This document shows, in pieces, positions 1 through 7,743 of a stretch of 64,000 bases of DNA. This DNA comes from JAIEOG01 sp964611895 (GTDB taxonomy: Bacteria > Bdellovibrionota > FAC87 > UBA2466): contig CAZTDN010000009.1 of the NCBI GenBank assembly GCA_964611895.1, forward strand, positions 1 through 64,000, written 5' to 3'. Below the pieces are notes generated by a model that saw nothing but the letters and a program-made list of their open reading frames with translations, was not told the origin of the DNA and searched no databases. Made by a program: the position numbers and the translations under genes. The first letter of the stretch is position 1. Each line of letters begins with the position of its first letter.

Positions 1-50
1 AAGGTGGCCGTACTGTCGGCGCCGGCGTGGTGACCGAGATTGTGGAGTAA
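1..50 (+). CDS. tuf: Elongation factor Tu, C-terminal end (partial)
   Basis: Read from base 3, the window opens with GGRTVGAGVVTEIVE and a stop. This is the typical last beta strand of EF-Tu, the GTPase that brings aminoacyl-tRNA to the ribosome. Only about 15 residues are present; the rest lies upstream of the window. It sits 13 bases before rpmG, in the usual tuf-rpmG-tRNA-Trp-secE order, which supports the call. Confidence 0.85.
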   Translation, partial: GGRTVGAGVVTEIVE

Positions 51-63
51 AAGGTAGAGAAGT

Positions 64-213
64 ATGCAGACAATTATTCAAATGGAATGTACCGAGTGCA
101 AGCGGCGCAACTACACGACGAGCAAAAACAAGTCCAAGCACAACGAACGCATCGAACGCAGCAAGCATTGCCGGCACTGCCGCCGACATACGCCACATAA
201 GGAAACCAAGTAA
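64..213 (+). CDS. rpmG: 50S ribosomal protein L33
   Basis: This 49-residue basic protein carries the L33 core, with two CxxC pairs (Cys9/Cys12 and Cys36/Cys39) that mark the zinc-binding form. It ends in HKETK, as many bacterial L33 proteins do. L33 is a small protein of the large ribosomal subunit near the E site. It lies between tuf and tRNA-Trp and is probably cotranscribed with both. The segment between the Cys pairs is rich in Arg, Lys and His, as expected for rRNA contact. Confidence 0.93.
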   Translation: MQTIIQMECTECKRRNYTTSKNKSKHNERIERSKHCRHCRRHTPHKETK

Positions 214-232
214 GTTTAGCAAGCTGAGCCAT

Positions 233-309
233 AGGCCAGTAGCTCTAATTGGTAGAGCGGCGGATTCCAAATCCGTAGGTTGTCGGTTCGAATCCGACCT
301 GGCCTGCCA
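233..309 (+). tRNA. tRNA-Trp (anticodon CCA)
   Basis: A full cloverleaf of 77 nt can be folded by eye. The acceptor stem AGGCCAG pairs with CTGGCCT, and the D stem GCTC pairs with GAGC. The anticodon stem GCGGA/TCCGT encloses loop TTCCAAA with anticodon CCA. The T stem GTCGG/CCGAC encloses TTCGAAT. The discriminator is G and the 3' CCA is encoded. tRNA-Trp just before secE is a common proteobacterial arrangement. Confidence 0.96.
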
Positions 310-372
310 AACTTATTGAATTCTGGACGTATTTGGGGCAGATAATTCGGGGCACCCGAGCGAGGCAAGTGT

Positions 373-753
373 ATGGACAATCGGAAAATCATCGTCGCAA
401 GTTATGTTTGCGCGAGCTTTATCATCTGGTTTCTCAGCCGCCAGGGCTTGCAGAGCCTTTACACCGGCTTTTACCAAGTTCGGCGCCTCCCTTCCATCCA
501 CCTCATCCGGGAGGTCCTCCCCTTGATTTTGGGCTTAGGGACCTTCTTTTTTCTCTCTTGGAACGCGCGAATCGGGAATTTTCTCGATGAGGTCGTCATT
601 GAGTTGAAGAAAGTTGCCTGGCCAAGCCGGGAAGATGTTGTGAAATCCACCATAGTGGTGCTAGGTTGTGTCCTTTTTGCAAGCGGAGTTTTGGCTGTTT
701 TTGATATCGCATTTGGAAAAATAATCAGTTTCCTACTGCACTACAGCTTTTAA
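373..753 (+). CDS. secE: Protein translocase subunit SecE
   Basis: SecE is the clamp subunit of the SecYEG inner-membrane channel. The protein has 126 residues with predicted membrane helices near 6-22, 45-62 and 92-118, the three-helix form seen in many proteobacteria. The conserved cytoplasmic amphipathic segment lies at about 73-90 (IELKKVAWPSREDV), the family signature just before the last helix. nusG follows after 2 nt, so the two are almost certainly cotranscribed with the upstream tRNA-Trp. Confidence 0.93.
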   Translation: MDNRKIIVASYVCASFIIWFLSRQGLQSLYTGFYQVRRLPSIHLIREVLPLILGLGTFFFLSWNARIGNFLDEVVIELKKVAWPSREDVVKSTIVVLGCVLFASGVLAVFDIAFGKIISFLLHYSF

Positions 754-755
754 AT

Positions 756-1391
756 ATGACCAAGGAAGATAAATTCGAAACAGGGGATCCGTCGGACACG
801 AACCCGCCCGACGAAAAATCTGAACAGAATCCCTCCACAGAAGGCTCCAGCGACAGCGCAGAGGGCATGAAGTGGTATGTCGTGCACACCTATAGTGGGT
901 ACGAACAAAAGGCTAAGCTGGCCCTCGCAGAGCGGATCCGCCAGTTCAAGATGGAAGAATCCTTCGGGGAAATCTTAATTCCTTCTGAGAACGTCATTGA
1001 ACTGGTCCGCGGCGAGAAAAAAACCACGAGCCGTAAGTTTTTCCCAGGGTACATGCTCGTAAAAATGATGCTTTCGGATACCACCTGGCATCTGGTTAAA
1101 GGCACCCCTAAGATCACCGGTTTTGTAGGAAATGCCGTCACCCCTCCGGCTGTTCCTGAAGAGGAAGTTGCTCGCATCGCCAATCAAATGACTCAGGGAA
1201 CGCTCAAACCACGTCCCAAAGTTCAGTTTGAGGAAGGCGAGAGCGTTCGAGTGGTGGATGGCCCGTTTGTAAACTTCAACGGCGTCGTAGAGGAAGTGAA
1301 ACCAGACAAAGGCAAACTCCGTGTCTTGGTGAGTATCTTTGGTCGCTCAACTCCAGTCGAACTCGATTTCGTCCAAGTTGAAAAGAATTAG
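756..1391 (+). CDS. nusG: Transcription termination/antitermination factor NusG
   Basis: NusG binds RNA polymerase, suppresses pausing, and couples to Rho or ribosomal S10. The NGN domain starts near residue 39 (MKWYVVHTYSGYEQKA). A KOW domain occupies about residues 155-211 (EGESVRVVDGPFVNFNG). At 211 residues it is longer than the roughly 180 of Escherichia coli because of an acidic, Ser/Pro-rich extension of about 37 residues. A later start at Met38 would remove this, but the ATG at 756 lies 2 nt after secE and the reading frame is open, so the extension may be real. Confidence 0.93.
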   Translation: MTKEDKFETGDPSDTNPPDEKSEQNPSTEGSSDSAEGMKWYVVHTYSGYEQKAKLALAERIRQFKMEESFGEILIPSENVIELVRGEKKTTSRKFFPGYMLVKMMLSDTTWHLVKGTPKITGFVGNAVTPPAVPEEEVARIANQMTQGTLKPRPKVQFEEGESVRVVDGPFVNFNGVVEEVKPDKGKLRVLVSIFGRSTPVELDFVQVEKN

Positions 1392-1409
1392 CAGTAAGAG
1401 GTTGATGAA

Positions 1410-1829
1410 ATGAAAAAGCTCCAGGCAGTTGTCAAATTACAGATTCCGGGCGGAAAGGCGAACCCGTCTCCGCCAGTTGGGCCGGCGCTGGGTCAGCACG
1501 GGGTCAATATCATGGAATTCTGCAAGGCCTTTAATGCACGTACTCAAAACGCTAATGGGATGATTATCCCCGTTGTCATCAGCATCTTTCAGGACCGCTC
1601 TTTTACCTTCATTACAAAGACTCCTCCTGTTGCCGTCCTCCTCAAAAAGGCCGCCAATATCGTTCAGGGGTCTGGGGTACCGAATAAGACCAAAGTAGGT
1701 ACCGTAACGCAGGCACAAGTAGCAGAAATCGCAAAAACAAAAATGCCCGATCTCAATACGATCAATCTGGACTCTGCAATCAGCCAGGTTATCGGAACAG
1801 CTCGCAGCATGGGTCTAGAAGTAAAGTAA
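1410..1829 (+). CDS. rplK: 50S ribosomal protein L11
   Basis: L11 forms the base of the ribosomal stalk and binds the GTPase-centre rRNA. The 139-residue product has the family N-terminal domain (LQIPGGKANPSPPVGPALG, near residues 9-27) and the RNA-binding C-terminal domain ending in the segment IGTARSMGLEV. It follows nusG by 18 nt and precedes rplA by 12 nt, within the standard secE-nusG-rplKAJL unit. Length and motifs are canonical. Confidence 0.96.
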   Translation: MKKLQAVVKLQIPGGKANPSPPVGPALGQHGVNIMEFCKAFNARTQNANGMIIPVVISIFQDRSFTFITKTPPVAVLLKKAANIVQGSGVPNKTKVGTVTQAQVAEIAKTKMPDLNTINLDSAISQVIGTARSMGLEVK

Positions 1830-1841
1830 ACGAGGACTCCA

Positions 1842-2549
1842 ATGGGTAAACGCGGAAAACTTTATACAAGCAATATTGAAAAGGTCGATCGGACAAAGCG
1901 CTATCCGCTTGATGAAGCACTGTCCATTTTGGACACTTTTCAAAACCGGAAATTCGACGAAACCGTTGAAGTCGCGATCAAGCTCGGCGTAGACGCAAAG
2001 CAATCTGACCAGCAAGTTCGCGGCTCTGCAGTTCTTCCGAACGGCCTAGGAAAACCCGTTCGCGTCGTTGCCATCGTCCGCGGGGACGCAGAAAAAGAGG
2101 CCCGCGAAGCAGGCGCCGATCACGTGGGAAACGATGATCTTTTGGAGAAAATTGAAAAAGGCTGGACTGACTTTGACCGGGTTATCACCACACCGGAAAC
2201 TCTCAAGGATATGACCCGCGTAGCTAAGGTCCTTGGGCCTCGCGGCCTGATGCCTAACAAAAAGACCGGGACGGTGACTTCCGAAGTGGGGAAAGCCATT
2301 CGCGAGCAAAAGCTGGGGAAGGCCAACTATAAAGTTGAAAAAGAAGGCATTGTCCACGCTCCCATCGGCAAAAAGTCCTTTGGTGTGAAAAAACTGAAAG
2401 AAAATTTTTCAGCCCTTTTCGATAACGTTCTGAAAGCAAAGCCTCCTACGTCCAAAGGGGTCTACATTCGACGTGTTGCCATCAGCACAACGATGGGCCC
2501 TGGAATCAAGGTGGAAACTAGCTCGCTGGACAGCTCAAAAAGCGTGTAA
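1842..2549 (+). CDS. rplA: 50S ribosomal protein L1
   Basis: L1 binds 23S rRNA at the mobile L1 stalk, and in many bacteria it also represses its own operon through a leader RNA. The product has 235 residues and the conserved segment LGPRGLMPNKKTGTVT in the middle of the protein. The C-terminal portion TMGPGIKVE is also typical. It is followed by a 77-nt gap with a possible promoter before rplJ, so rplJL-rpoBC may have an extra entry point for transcription. Confidence 0.96.
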   Translation: MGKRGKLYTSNIEKVDRTKRYPLDEALSILDTFQNRKFDETVEVAIKLGVDAKQSDQQVRGSAVLPNGLGKPVRVVAIVRGDAEKEAREAGADHVGNDDLLEKIEKGWTDFDRVITTPETLKDMTRVAKVLGPRGLMPNKKTGTVTSEVGKAIREQKLGKANYKVEKEGIVHAPIGKKSFGVKKLKENFSALFDNVLKAKPPTSKGVYIRRVAISTTMGPGIKVETSSLDSSKSV

Positions 2550-2569
2550 GAACCCATTATTTAAAGTGG

Positions 2570-2598
2570 TTGACTTAACTTGAAAACGACGCTTTAAA
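2570..2598 (+). promoter_or_regulatory. Candidate promoter for rplJL-rpoBC
   Basis: TTGACT (2570-2575) and TTTAAA (2593-2598) are separated by exactly 17 bp in the rplA-rplJ gap. This is a good sigma-70-type match in the place where E. coli has its L10 promoter. The predicted leader would be only about 20 nt, too short for a classical L10-binding leader RNA. Confidence 0.55.
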
Positions 2599-2626
2599 TG
2601 CTCGTTTACATTCCCTGGAGTTTCTC

Positions 2627-3157
2627 TTGGATCGCGCCCAGAAAGAGACATTTGTAACGGACTTCTCTAAAGAAATCAGCTCTGCTCAAGCACTGGCAGT
2701 CATGTCATTCAATAAACTGAGCGTTGAGCAGATGACCTCGTTCCGCCTAGGTTTGGCGAAACAAGGGGTCCGAGTAAAAGTAGTTAAAAACACACTAGCA
2801 AAACGCGTTTTTGCAGACACCCCTCTCAAAGAATTGTCCCCTCACTTCACCGGCCCCACTTTGGTGGCGTTTGGGGATGGGGACGCGGTGATTACCGCTA
2901 AAGCCATTTGTGAATGGCTGGGAAAAGAAAATTTTGAAGTCCAGATCAAATCCGGATCGGCTCTCGGTCAAATGATGTCCGACGCCCAGATCCGAGCACT
3001 TTCCAAGCTTCCGGGCAAGAAAGAGCTTCTCACTGGATTCTTGTGGGCACTTAACTCTGCCCCCACCAAATTTCTCTATGCCTTGCAGGATGCCCCACGA
3101 AAACTGGGTTATGCGATTGGCGCGTTGCAAGCCAAAAAAGAGAAAGAGTCCGCTTAG
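2627..3157 (+). CDS. rplJ: 50S ribosomal protein L10
   Basis: L10 anchors the L7/L12 dimers to the ribosome. The product has 176 residues. The N-terminal RNA-binding domain includes VKVVKNTLAKRV near residues 50-61, and the C-terminal helix that carries L7/L12 is present. The start is TTG, chosen because it follows a CTGGAG ribosome-binding site and gives the usual N-terminus MDRAQKE. rplL follows after 26 nt. Confidence 0.94.
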   Translation: MDRAQKETFVTDFSKEISSAQALAVMSFNKLSVEQMTSFRLGLAKQGVRVKVVKNTLAKRVFADTPLKELSPHFTGPTLVAFGDGDAVITAKAICEWLGKENFEVQIKSGSALGQMMSDAQIRALSKLPGKKELLTGFLWALNSAPTKFLYALQDAPRKLGYAIGALQAKKEKESA

Positions 3158-3183
3158 GAATTTTTATTTAGGAGGAAGAGTCC

Positions 3184-3567
3184 ATGGCCGTAACTGAAGA
3201 ACAGGTATTTGAATATTTTGATAACGCAAACCTTCTCTCGATCTCTGAGTTCGTGAAGAAGTTTGAAACCCGCTACGGCGTTAGCGCTGCCGCACCAGTC
3301 ATGGTAGGCGGAGCAGCCGGTGGAGCAGCGGCTGCCGCAGCTCCAGCTGAAGAGAAGACTGAGTTCACAATCGTCCTCGCGGACGGTGGCGCTCAGAAGG
3401 TTCAGGTCATTAAAGAAATTCGTGGATTTACCACGCTTGGCCTTAAAGAAGCGAAAGACCTCGTAGAAGGCGCACCGAAGACCCTCAAAGAAGGCGTGTC
3501 CAAAAAAGAAGCAGAAGAAATCAAGAAAAAGCTTGAAGCTGCTGGCGCCAAAGTTGAGCTTAAGTAG
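3184..3567 (+). CDS. rplL: 50S ribosomal protein L7/L12
   Basis: This is the multi-copy stalk protein that recruits translation factors. The product has 127 residues. The N-terminal dimerisation domain covers about 1-35, the flexible hinge is rich in Ala and Gly (about 36-57), and the C-terminal factor-binding domain contains GLKEAKDLVEGAPK. The upstream AGGAGGAAGAG is a very strong ribosome-binding site, as expected for a protein made in excess over L10. Confidence 0.96.
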   Translation: MAVTEEQVFEYFDNANLLSISEFVKKFETRYGVSAAAPVMVGGAAGGAAAAAAPAEEKTEFTIVLADGGAQKVQVIKEIRGFTTLGLKEAKDLVEGAPKTLKEGVSKKEAEEIKKKLEAAGAKVELK

Positions 3568-3575
3568 TTCCAAGG

Positions 3576-3620
3576 TAGTTTCGAAACTAGTTCCAGGTTC
3601 CACGTTTTTTTTAAAAACGT
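3576..3620 (+). repeat. Two palindromes in the rplL-rpoB gap
   Basis: A perfect 14-bp palindrome, TAGTTTCGAAACTA, occupies 3576-3589. An inverted repeat ACGTTTTT/AAAAACGT occupies 3602-3620. Both could form RNA hairpins in the 72-nt space between rplL and rpoB. In E. coli this space holds an attenuator and an RNase III site, so a similar role in lowering rpoBC expression relative to rplL is plausible. The function is inferred. Confidence 0.5.
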
Positions 3621-3639
3621 AATGACGAGGTATATATAG

Positions 3640-6600
3640 ATGAACACCTCCCCGCGCTTTTTTGATTCTAAGCGCTTTCGTAAGGAGTTCGGTAAATATC
3701 CTGCTCTCATAGAGATTCCTGATCTCATTGAGGTTCAGAAGAAGTCCTATGAAAAGTTTCTCCAGGCGGATGCGTCTGCTGAAAAAAGGGAGAACCTTGG
3801 TCTCCAAGGGGTGTTTAAGTCCGTATTTCCTATTCACGACTTCAACAACACCGCGAGCCTGGAGTTTGATTCGTACACGCTCGAAACTCCTAAATATGAT
3901 GTAGATGAGTGCCGCAGCCGGGGCATGAGCTTCGCTGCGCCACTCAAAGTAACCGTTCGTCTAGAAGTCTGGGATGTCGACGAACAGACTCAGATGCGCA
4001 GCATCAAAGACGTCAAAGAACAGGAAGTCTATCTCGGCGAAATCCCGCTCATGACCGACCGCGGGAGTTTTATTATTAACGGCACGGAACGAGTGGTAGT
4101 AAGCCAGCTCCACCGATCTCCAGGTGTGTTCTTCGATCACGATAAAGGCGCTTCCCACGCAAGCGGCAAAATCCTTTATTCCGCTCGCATTATTCCATAC
4201 CGTGGTTCCTGGCTGGACTTTGAGTTCGACCACAAAGACATTCTCTATGTTCGAATCGACCGACGCAGAAAGCTGCACGTAACGGTCCTCCTGAAAGCTC
4301 TTGGCTATTCCGTAGAACAGCTGCTTGAGTACTTCTACGATCACGAAACCATCACCCTGGGCAAAGGTGGAAAAATCCATCTTGTATTTGAGCCCAAGCT
4401 CTATTCTGGCCAGCGCGCGAACGAAGATTGGCTCGATGACGATGGTAAAGTCGTCGTTGAAAAAAATAAGAAGTTTACCGCTTCGGTCATTAAGAAGATC
4501 GCAGACGCTAAAATCAAAGCCTTCCCTGTCAAACGGGAACAAGTGATTGGTCGTATCGCTGCTCAAGACGTAGTGGACCTCAATACAGGCGAGGTCTTGT
4601 TAGAGTGCAACGAAGAGATTACAGACGCGAAGCTAGACCTTCTACAAGAGCGCAAGGTCACGGAAATCCGGATTCTTTATACCGATCGCATCAACGTAGG
4701 GACTTACCTGCGTGACACGCTGGCACAAGATAAGATCAACACACGTGAAGAAGCGTTGATTGAAATCTATCGCCGGCTGCGTCCAGGAGATCCCCCAACA
4801 CTTGAAACAGCCCAAACTTTGTTCGATGGGCTGTTCTTTGATGCCACAAAATACGACCTGTCCCGAGTGGGCCGGTTGAAAATCAACCATAAGTTCGGGT
4901 TCCAAACTCCGATTGAGAACACCACGCTGACCAAGGACGATATCCTTGCTGTCGTGAAATATCTCGTCGAGCTTAAAAACGGCCGCGGAACAGTTGATGA
5001 TATCGATCACTTGGGTAACCGCCGCGTCCGCGCGGTGGGGGAGCTCCTTGAGAACCAGTTCCGTGTGGGCTTGGTTCGTATGGAACGCGCCATTCGCGAA
5101 CGCATGAGCCTTCAGGACGTTGAAACCCTGATGCCTCATGACCTCATTAACGCAAAGCCTGTTTCGGCTGTTGTGAAAGAGTTCTTTGGTAGTTCTCAGC
5201 TCTCTCAGTTCATGGACCAGACCAACCCACTTTCAGAAGTGACCCATAAGCGGCGCCTCAGCGCGCTTGGGCCTGGTGGTTTGACCCGTGAGCGAGCAGG
5301 CTTTGAAGTCCGTGACGTCCACGCGACTCACTACGGACGTATTTGCCCCATCGAAACACCTGAAGGTCCAAACATTGGATTGATCTCCTCTTTGTCCACC
5401 TTCGGTCGAGTCAATGACTACGGTTTTATTGAAACACCGTATCGCAAGCTCGTAGATGGCAAAGTAAGCGAGGAAGTCGTTTTTTATTCCGCACTGGAAG
5501 AAGAAAATCACACCATCGCGCAGGCATCCGTATCCTTGAAAAACGGTCAGATTTCCGAGCCTTTCGCTTCGGCTCGACGTGCGGGAGAAACAATTCTCGC
5601 TCGCAAAGAAGACATCGACTTGATGGATGTCTCGCCAAATCAGCTGGTTTCGATTGCCGCATCGCTCATCCCATTTTTGGAAAACGATGACGCGAACCGA
5701 GCGTTGATGGGTTCAAACATGCAGCGTCAGGCGGTGCCATTGTTGCGCAGCCAAGCCCCTCTCGTTGGGACCGGCATGGAGCGTCTGGTCGCACGGGATT
5801 CCGGCGTCACTGTAGTTGCTAAGAACACGGGTATCATCGATTTCGTGGACGCAACCCGAATTGTCGTTCGCGTTGAAGACAAGAACGCGACCGGCCCCGG
5901 TGTAGATATTCACAACTTAGTGAAGTACCGGCGTTCAAACCAGAACACCTGCGTTAACCAAAAACCCATTGTGACCGTAGGAGAACGGGTTACGAAGGGT
6001 CAGGTACTCGCGGATGGCCCTGGAACGGACATGGGTGAACTCGCTCTTGGCCAGAACGTGGTCGTGGCATTCATGCCCTGGGGCGGTTACAACTTCGAAG
6101 ATTCCATTCTTCTAAGTGAAGAGCTGCTCCAAAAGGACACCTTCACCTCAATTCACATTGAGGAATTTGAGTGTGTGGCCCGAGACACCAAGCTGGGCAA
6201 AGAGGAAGTCACGCGCGATATTCCAAACGTCAGCGAAGAACAGCTGATGAACCTGGACAGTAGCGGTATCGTCCGTATTGGAGCTGAAGTAAAACCAGGA
6301 GACATCCTCGTTGGTAAGATCACTCCAAAAGGCGAAACGCAGCTTAGCCCAGAAGAAAAACTGCTTCGCGCTATCTTTGGCGAAAAAGCGGGTGACGTGA
6401 AGGACACTTCACTGCGCGTCTCTCCGGGTGTTGTGGGAACAGTAATCGGAGCTCAGGTATTTTCGCGTGAAGGCGCCGACAAAGACGAACGCACGATTCG
6501 CATCGTCGAAGAAGAAGAGCTGCGCTTACGTAAAGATGAGCAAACCGAAGTTCGGATCCTACAAGAAGCGGCGAAAAAGAAGCTTGCTTCTTTGATTGTC

Positions 6601-7743
6601 GGACAGGAGACAACTGGCAAACTGCTCGATGTTTCCGGCGAAAATCAGCTCTTGAAAAAGGCACAAGTCATCACGGAAGAAGAGTTCCTGACCATTCCGT
6701 ATGAGTTGATCAAACATATTCCGCTCCCAACAGACGTGGAAACACGGGTTGGCCAAACAGTGGCTGCGGTGGATGCCAAAGTCGATGCTATCCGCGCACT
6801 TTTTGACGAAAAAGCGAAAAAGCTCAAAAAAGGTGACGAGCTGCCTCCAGGCGTCATCAAAATGGTTAAAGTCTACGTCGCCATTAAACGCCGCATTTCT
6901 GTGGGTGATAAAATGGCGGGTCGTCACGGGAACAAAGGGGTTATCTCCCGAATTCTTCCGGTTGAGGACATGCCATACCAGGAAGACGGTACGCCGGTTC
7001 AAGTCGTGCTCAATCCACTGGGCGTTCCTTCTCGAATGAACGTTGGACAGATTCTGGAGTCGCACTTAGGCCGCGCCGCCCAGATGTTTGGAGTACGTGT
7101 TCAGGAAGCATTGGAAAAGTGGAATGAGACCACCTTGAGAGATCTTCTCAAGAAGTCCTTCCCCTCCGCGGCCCTGCAAAAAGAAGTCGATTCCTTGGAT
7201 GTGGAAACCTTGAAAAAGGTTGCCCGCCGCTTGCGAAACGGCTTGCACATGGCCAGCCCTGTGTTTGACAGCGCCACTGAGGAAGAAATTGGGAACTGCC
7301 TTGAACTGGTAGGAATGTCGAACAACGGCCAGCAGATTCTTTTCGACGGCCGTTCAGGTGAACCTTTCAAGCACGATGTCACCGTAGGTGTCATGTATGT
7401 GTTGAAGCTGCATCACTTGGTGGATGAAAAGATCCATGCTCGAAGCATCGGACCCTACAGCTTGGTTACACAACAGCCACTGGGCGGGAAAGCCCAGTTC
7501 GGCGGACAGCGACTTGGAGAAATGGAAGTCTGGGCACTTGAAGCATATGGTGCCGCGTACTGCTTGCAGGAACTTTTGACTGTGAAGTCAGACGACGTAG
7601 CAGGCCGAACCCGAATGTTCGAAACCATTGTAAAAGGTGAGAATGTTCTGGAGCCTGGCCTACCAGAATCCTTCAACGTGTTGGTCAAAGAACTTCAAAG
7701 CTTGGCGCTGGATGTCGAGCTCATGGAGGATGGAGCCGTATGA
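3640..7743 (+). CDS. rpoB: DNA-directed RNA polymerase subunit beta
   Basis: This catalytic subunit, with RpoC, forms the active-site cleft of RNA polymerase and is the target of rifampicin. The product has 1367 residues, close to the proteobacterial norm of about 1340-1370. The rifampicin pocket lies near residues 513-545 and keeps the Asp, His and Ser positions of sensitive enzymes; the one change from E. coli noticed there is Thr in MDQTNPLS instead of Asn. The late motifs GDKMAGRHGNKG and GGKAQFGGQRLGEMEVWALE are intact. It overlaps rpoC by an ATGA. Confidence 0.98.
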   Translation: MNTSPRFFDSKRFRKEFGKYPALIEIPDLIEVQKKSYEKFLQADASAEKRENLGLQGVFKSVFPIHDFNNTASLEFDSYTLETPKYDVDECRSRGMSFAAPLKVTVRLEVWDVDEQTQMRSIKDVKEQEVYLGEIPLMTDRGSFIINGTERVVVSQLHRSPGVFFDHDKGASHASGKILYSARIIPYRGSWLDFEFDHKDILYVRIDRRRKLHVTVLLKALGYSVEQLLEYFYDHETITLGKGGKIHLVFEPKLYSGQRANEDWLDDDGKVVVEKNKKFTASVIKKIADAKIKAFPVKREQVIGRIAAQDVVDLNTGEVLLECNEEITDAKLDLLQERKVTEIRILYTDRINVGTYLRDTLAQDKINTREEALIEIYRRLRPGDPPTLETAQTLFDGLFFDATKYDLSRVGRLKINHKFGFQTPIENTTLTKDDILAVVKYLVELKNGRGTVDDIDHLGNRRVRAVGELLENQFRVGLVRMERAIRERMSLQDVETLMPHDLINAKPVSAVVKEFFGSSQLSQFMDQTNPLSEVTHKRRLSALGPGGLTRERAGFEVRDVHATHYGRICPIETPEGPNIGLISSLSTFGRVNDYGFIETPYRKLVDGKVSEEVVFYSALEEENHTIAQASVSLKNGQISEPFASARRAGETILARKEDIDLMDVSPNQLVSIAASLIPFLENDDANRALMGSNMQRQAVPLLRSQAPLVGTGMERLVARDSGVTVVAKNTGIIDFVDATRIVVRVEDKNATGPGVDIHNLVKYRRSNQNTCVNQKPIVTVGERVTKGQVLADGPGTDMGELALGQNVVVAFMPWGGYNFEDSILLSEELLQKDTFTSIHIEEFECVARDTKLGKEEVTRDIPNVSEEQLMNLDSSGIVRIGAEVKPGDILVGKITPKGETQLSPEEKLLRAIFGEKAGDVKDTSLRVSPGVVGTVIGAQVFSREGADKDERTIRIVEEEELRLRKDEQTEVRILQEAAKKKLASLIVGQETTGKLLDVSGENQLLKKAQVITEEEFLTIPYELIKHIPLPTDVETRVGQTVAAVDAKVDAIRALFDEKAKKLKKGDELPPGVIKMVKVYVAIKRRISVGDKMAGRHGNKGVISRILPVEDMPYQEDGTPVQVVLNPLGVPSRMNVGQILESHLGRAAQMFGVRVQEALEKWNETTLRDLLKKSFPSAALQKEVDSLDVETLKKVARRLRNGLHMASPVFDSATEEEIGNCLELVGMSNNGQQILFDGRSGEPFKHDVTVGVMYVLKLHHLVDEKIHARSIGPYSLVTQQPLGGKAQFGGQRLGEMEVWALEAYGAAYCLQELLTVKSDDVAGRTRMFETIVKGENVLEPGLPESFNVLVKELQSLALDVELMEDGAV

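Noticed and set aside
2550..2626. L10 leader RNA before rplJ
   Set aside because: If the 2570-2598 promoter is used the leader is only about 20 nt, and no L10-type kink-turn was recognised.
3154..3837. 227-codon minus-strand frame opposite rplL and rpoB
   Set aside because: It lies entirely against conserved ribosomal and polymerase genes and has no protein-like motif.
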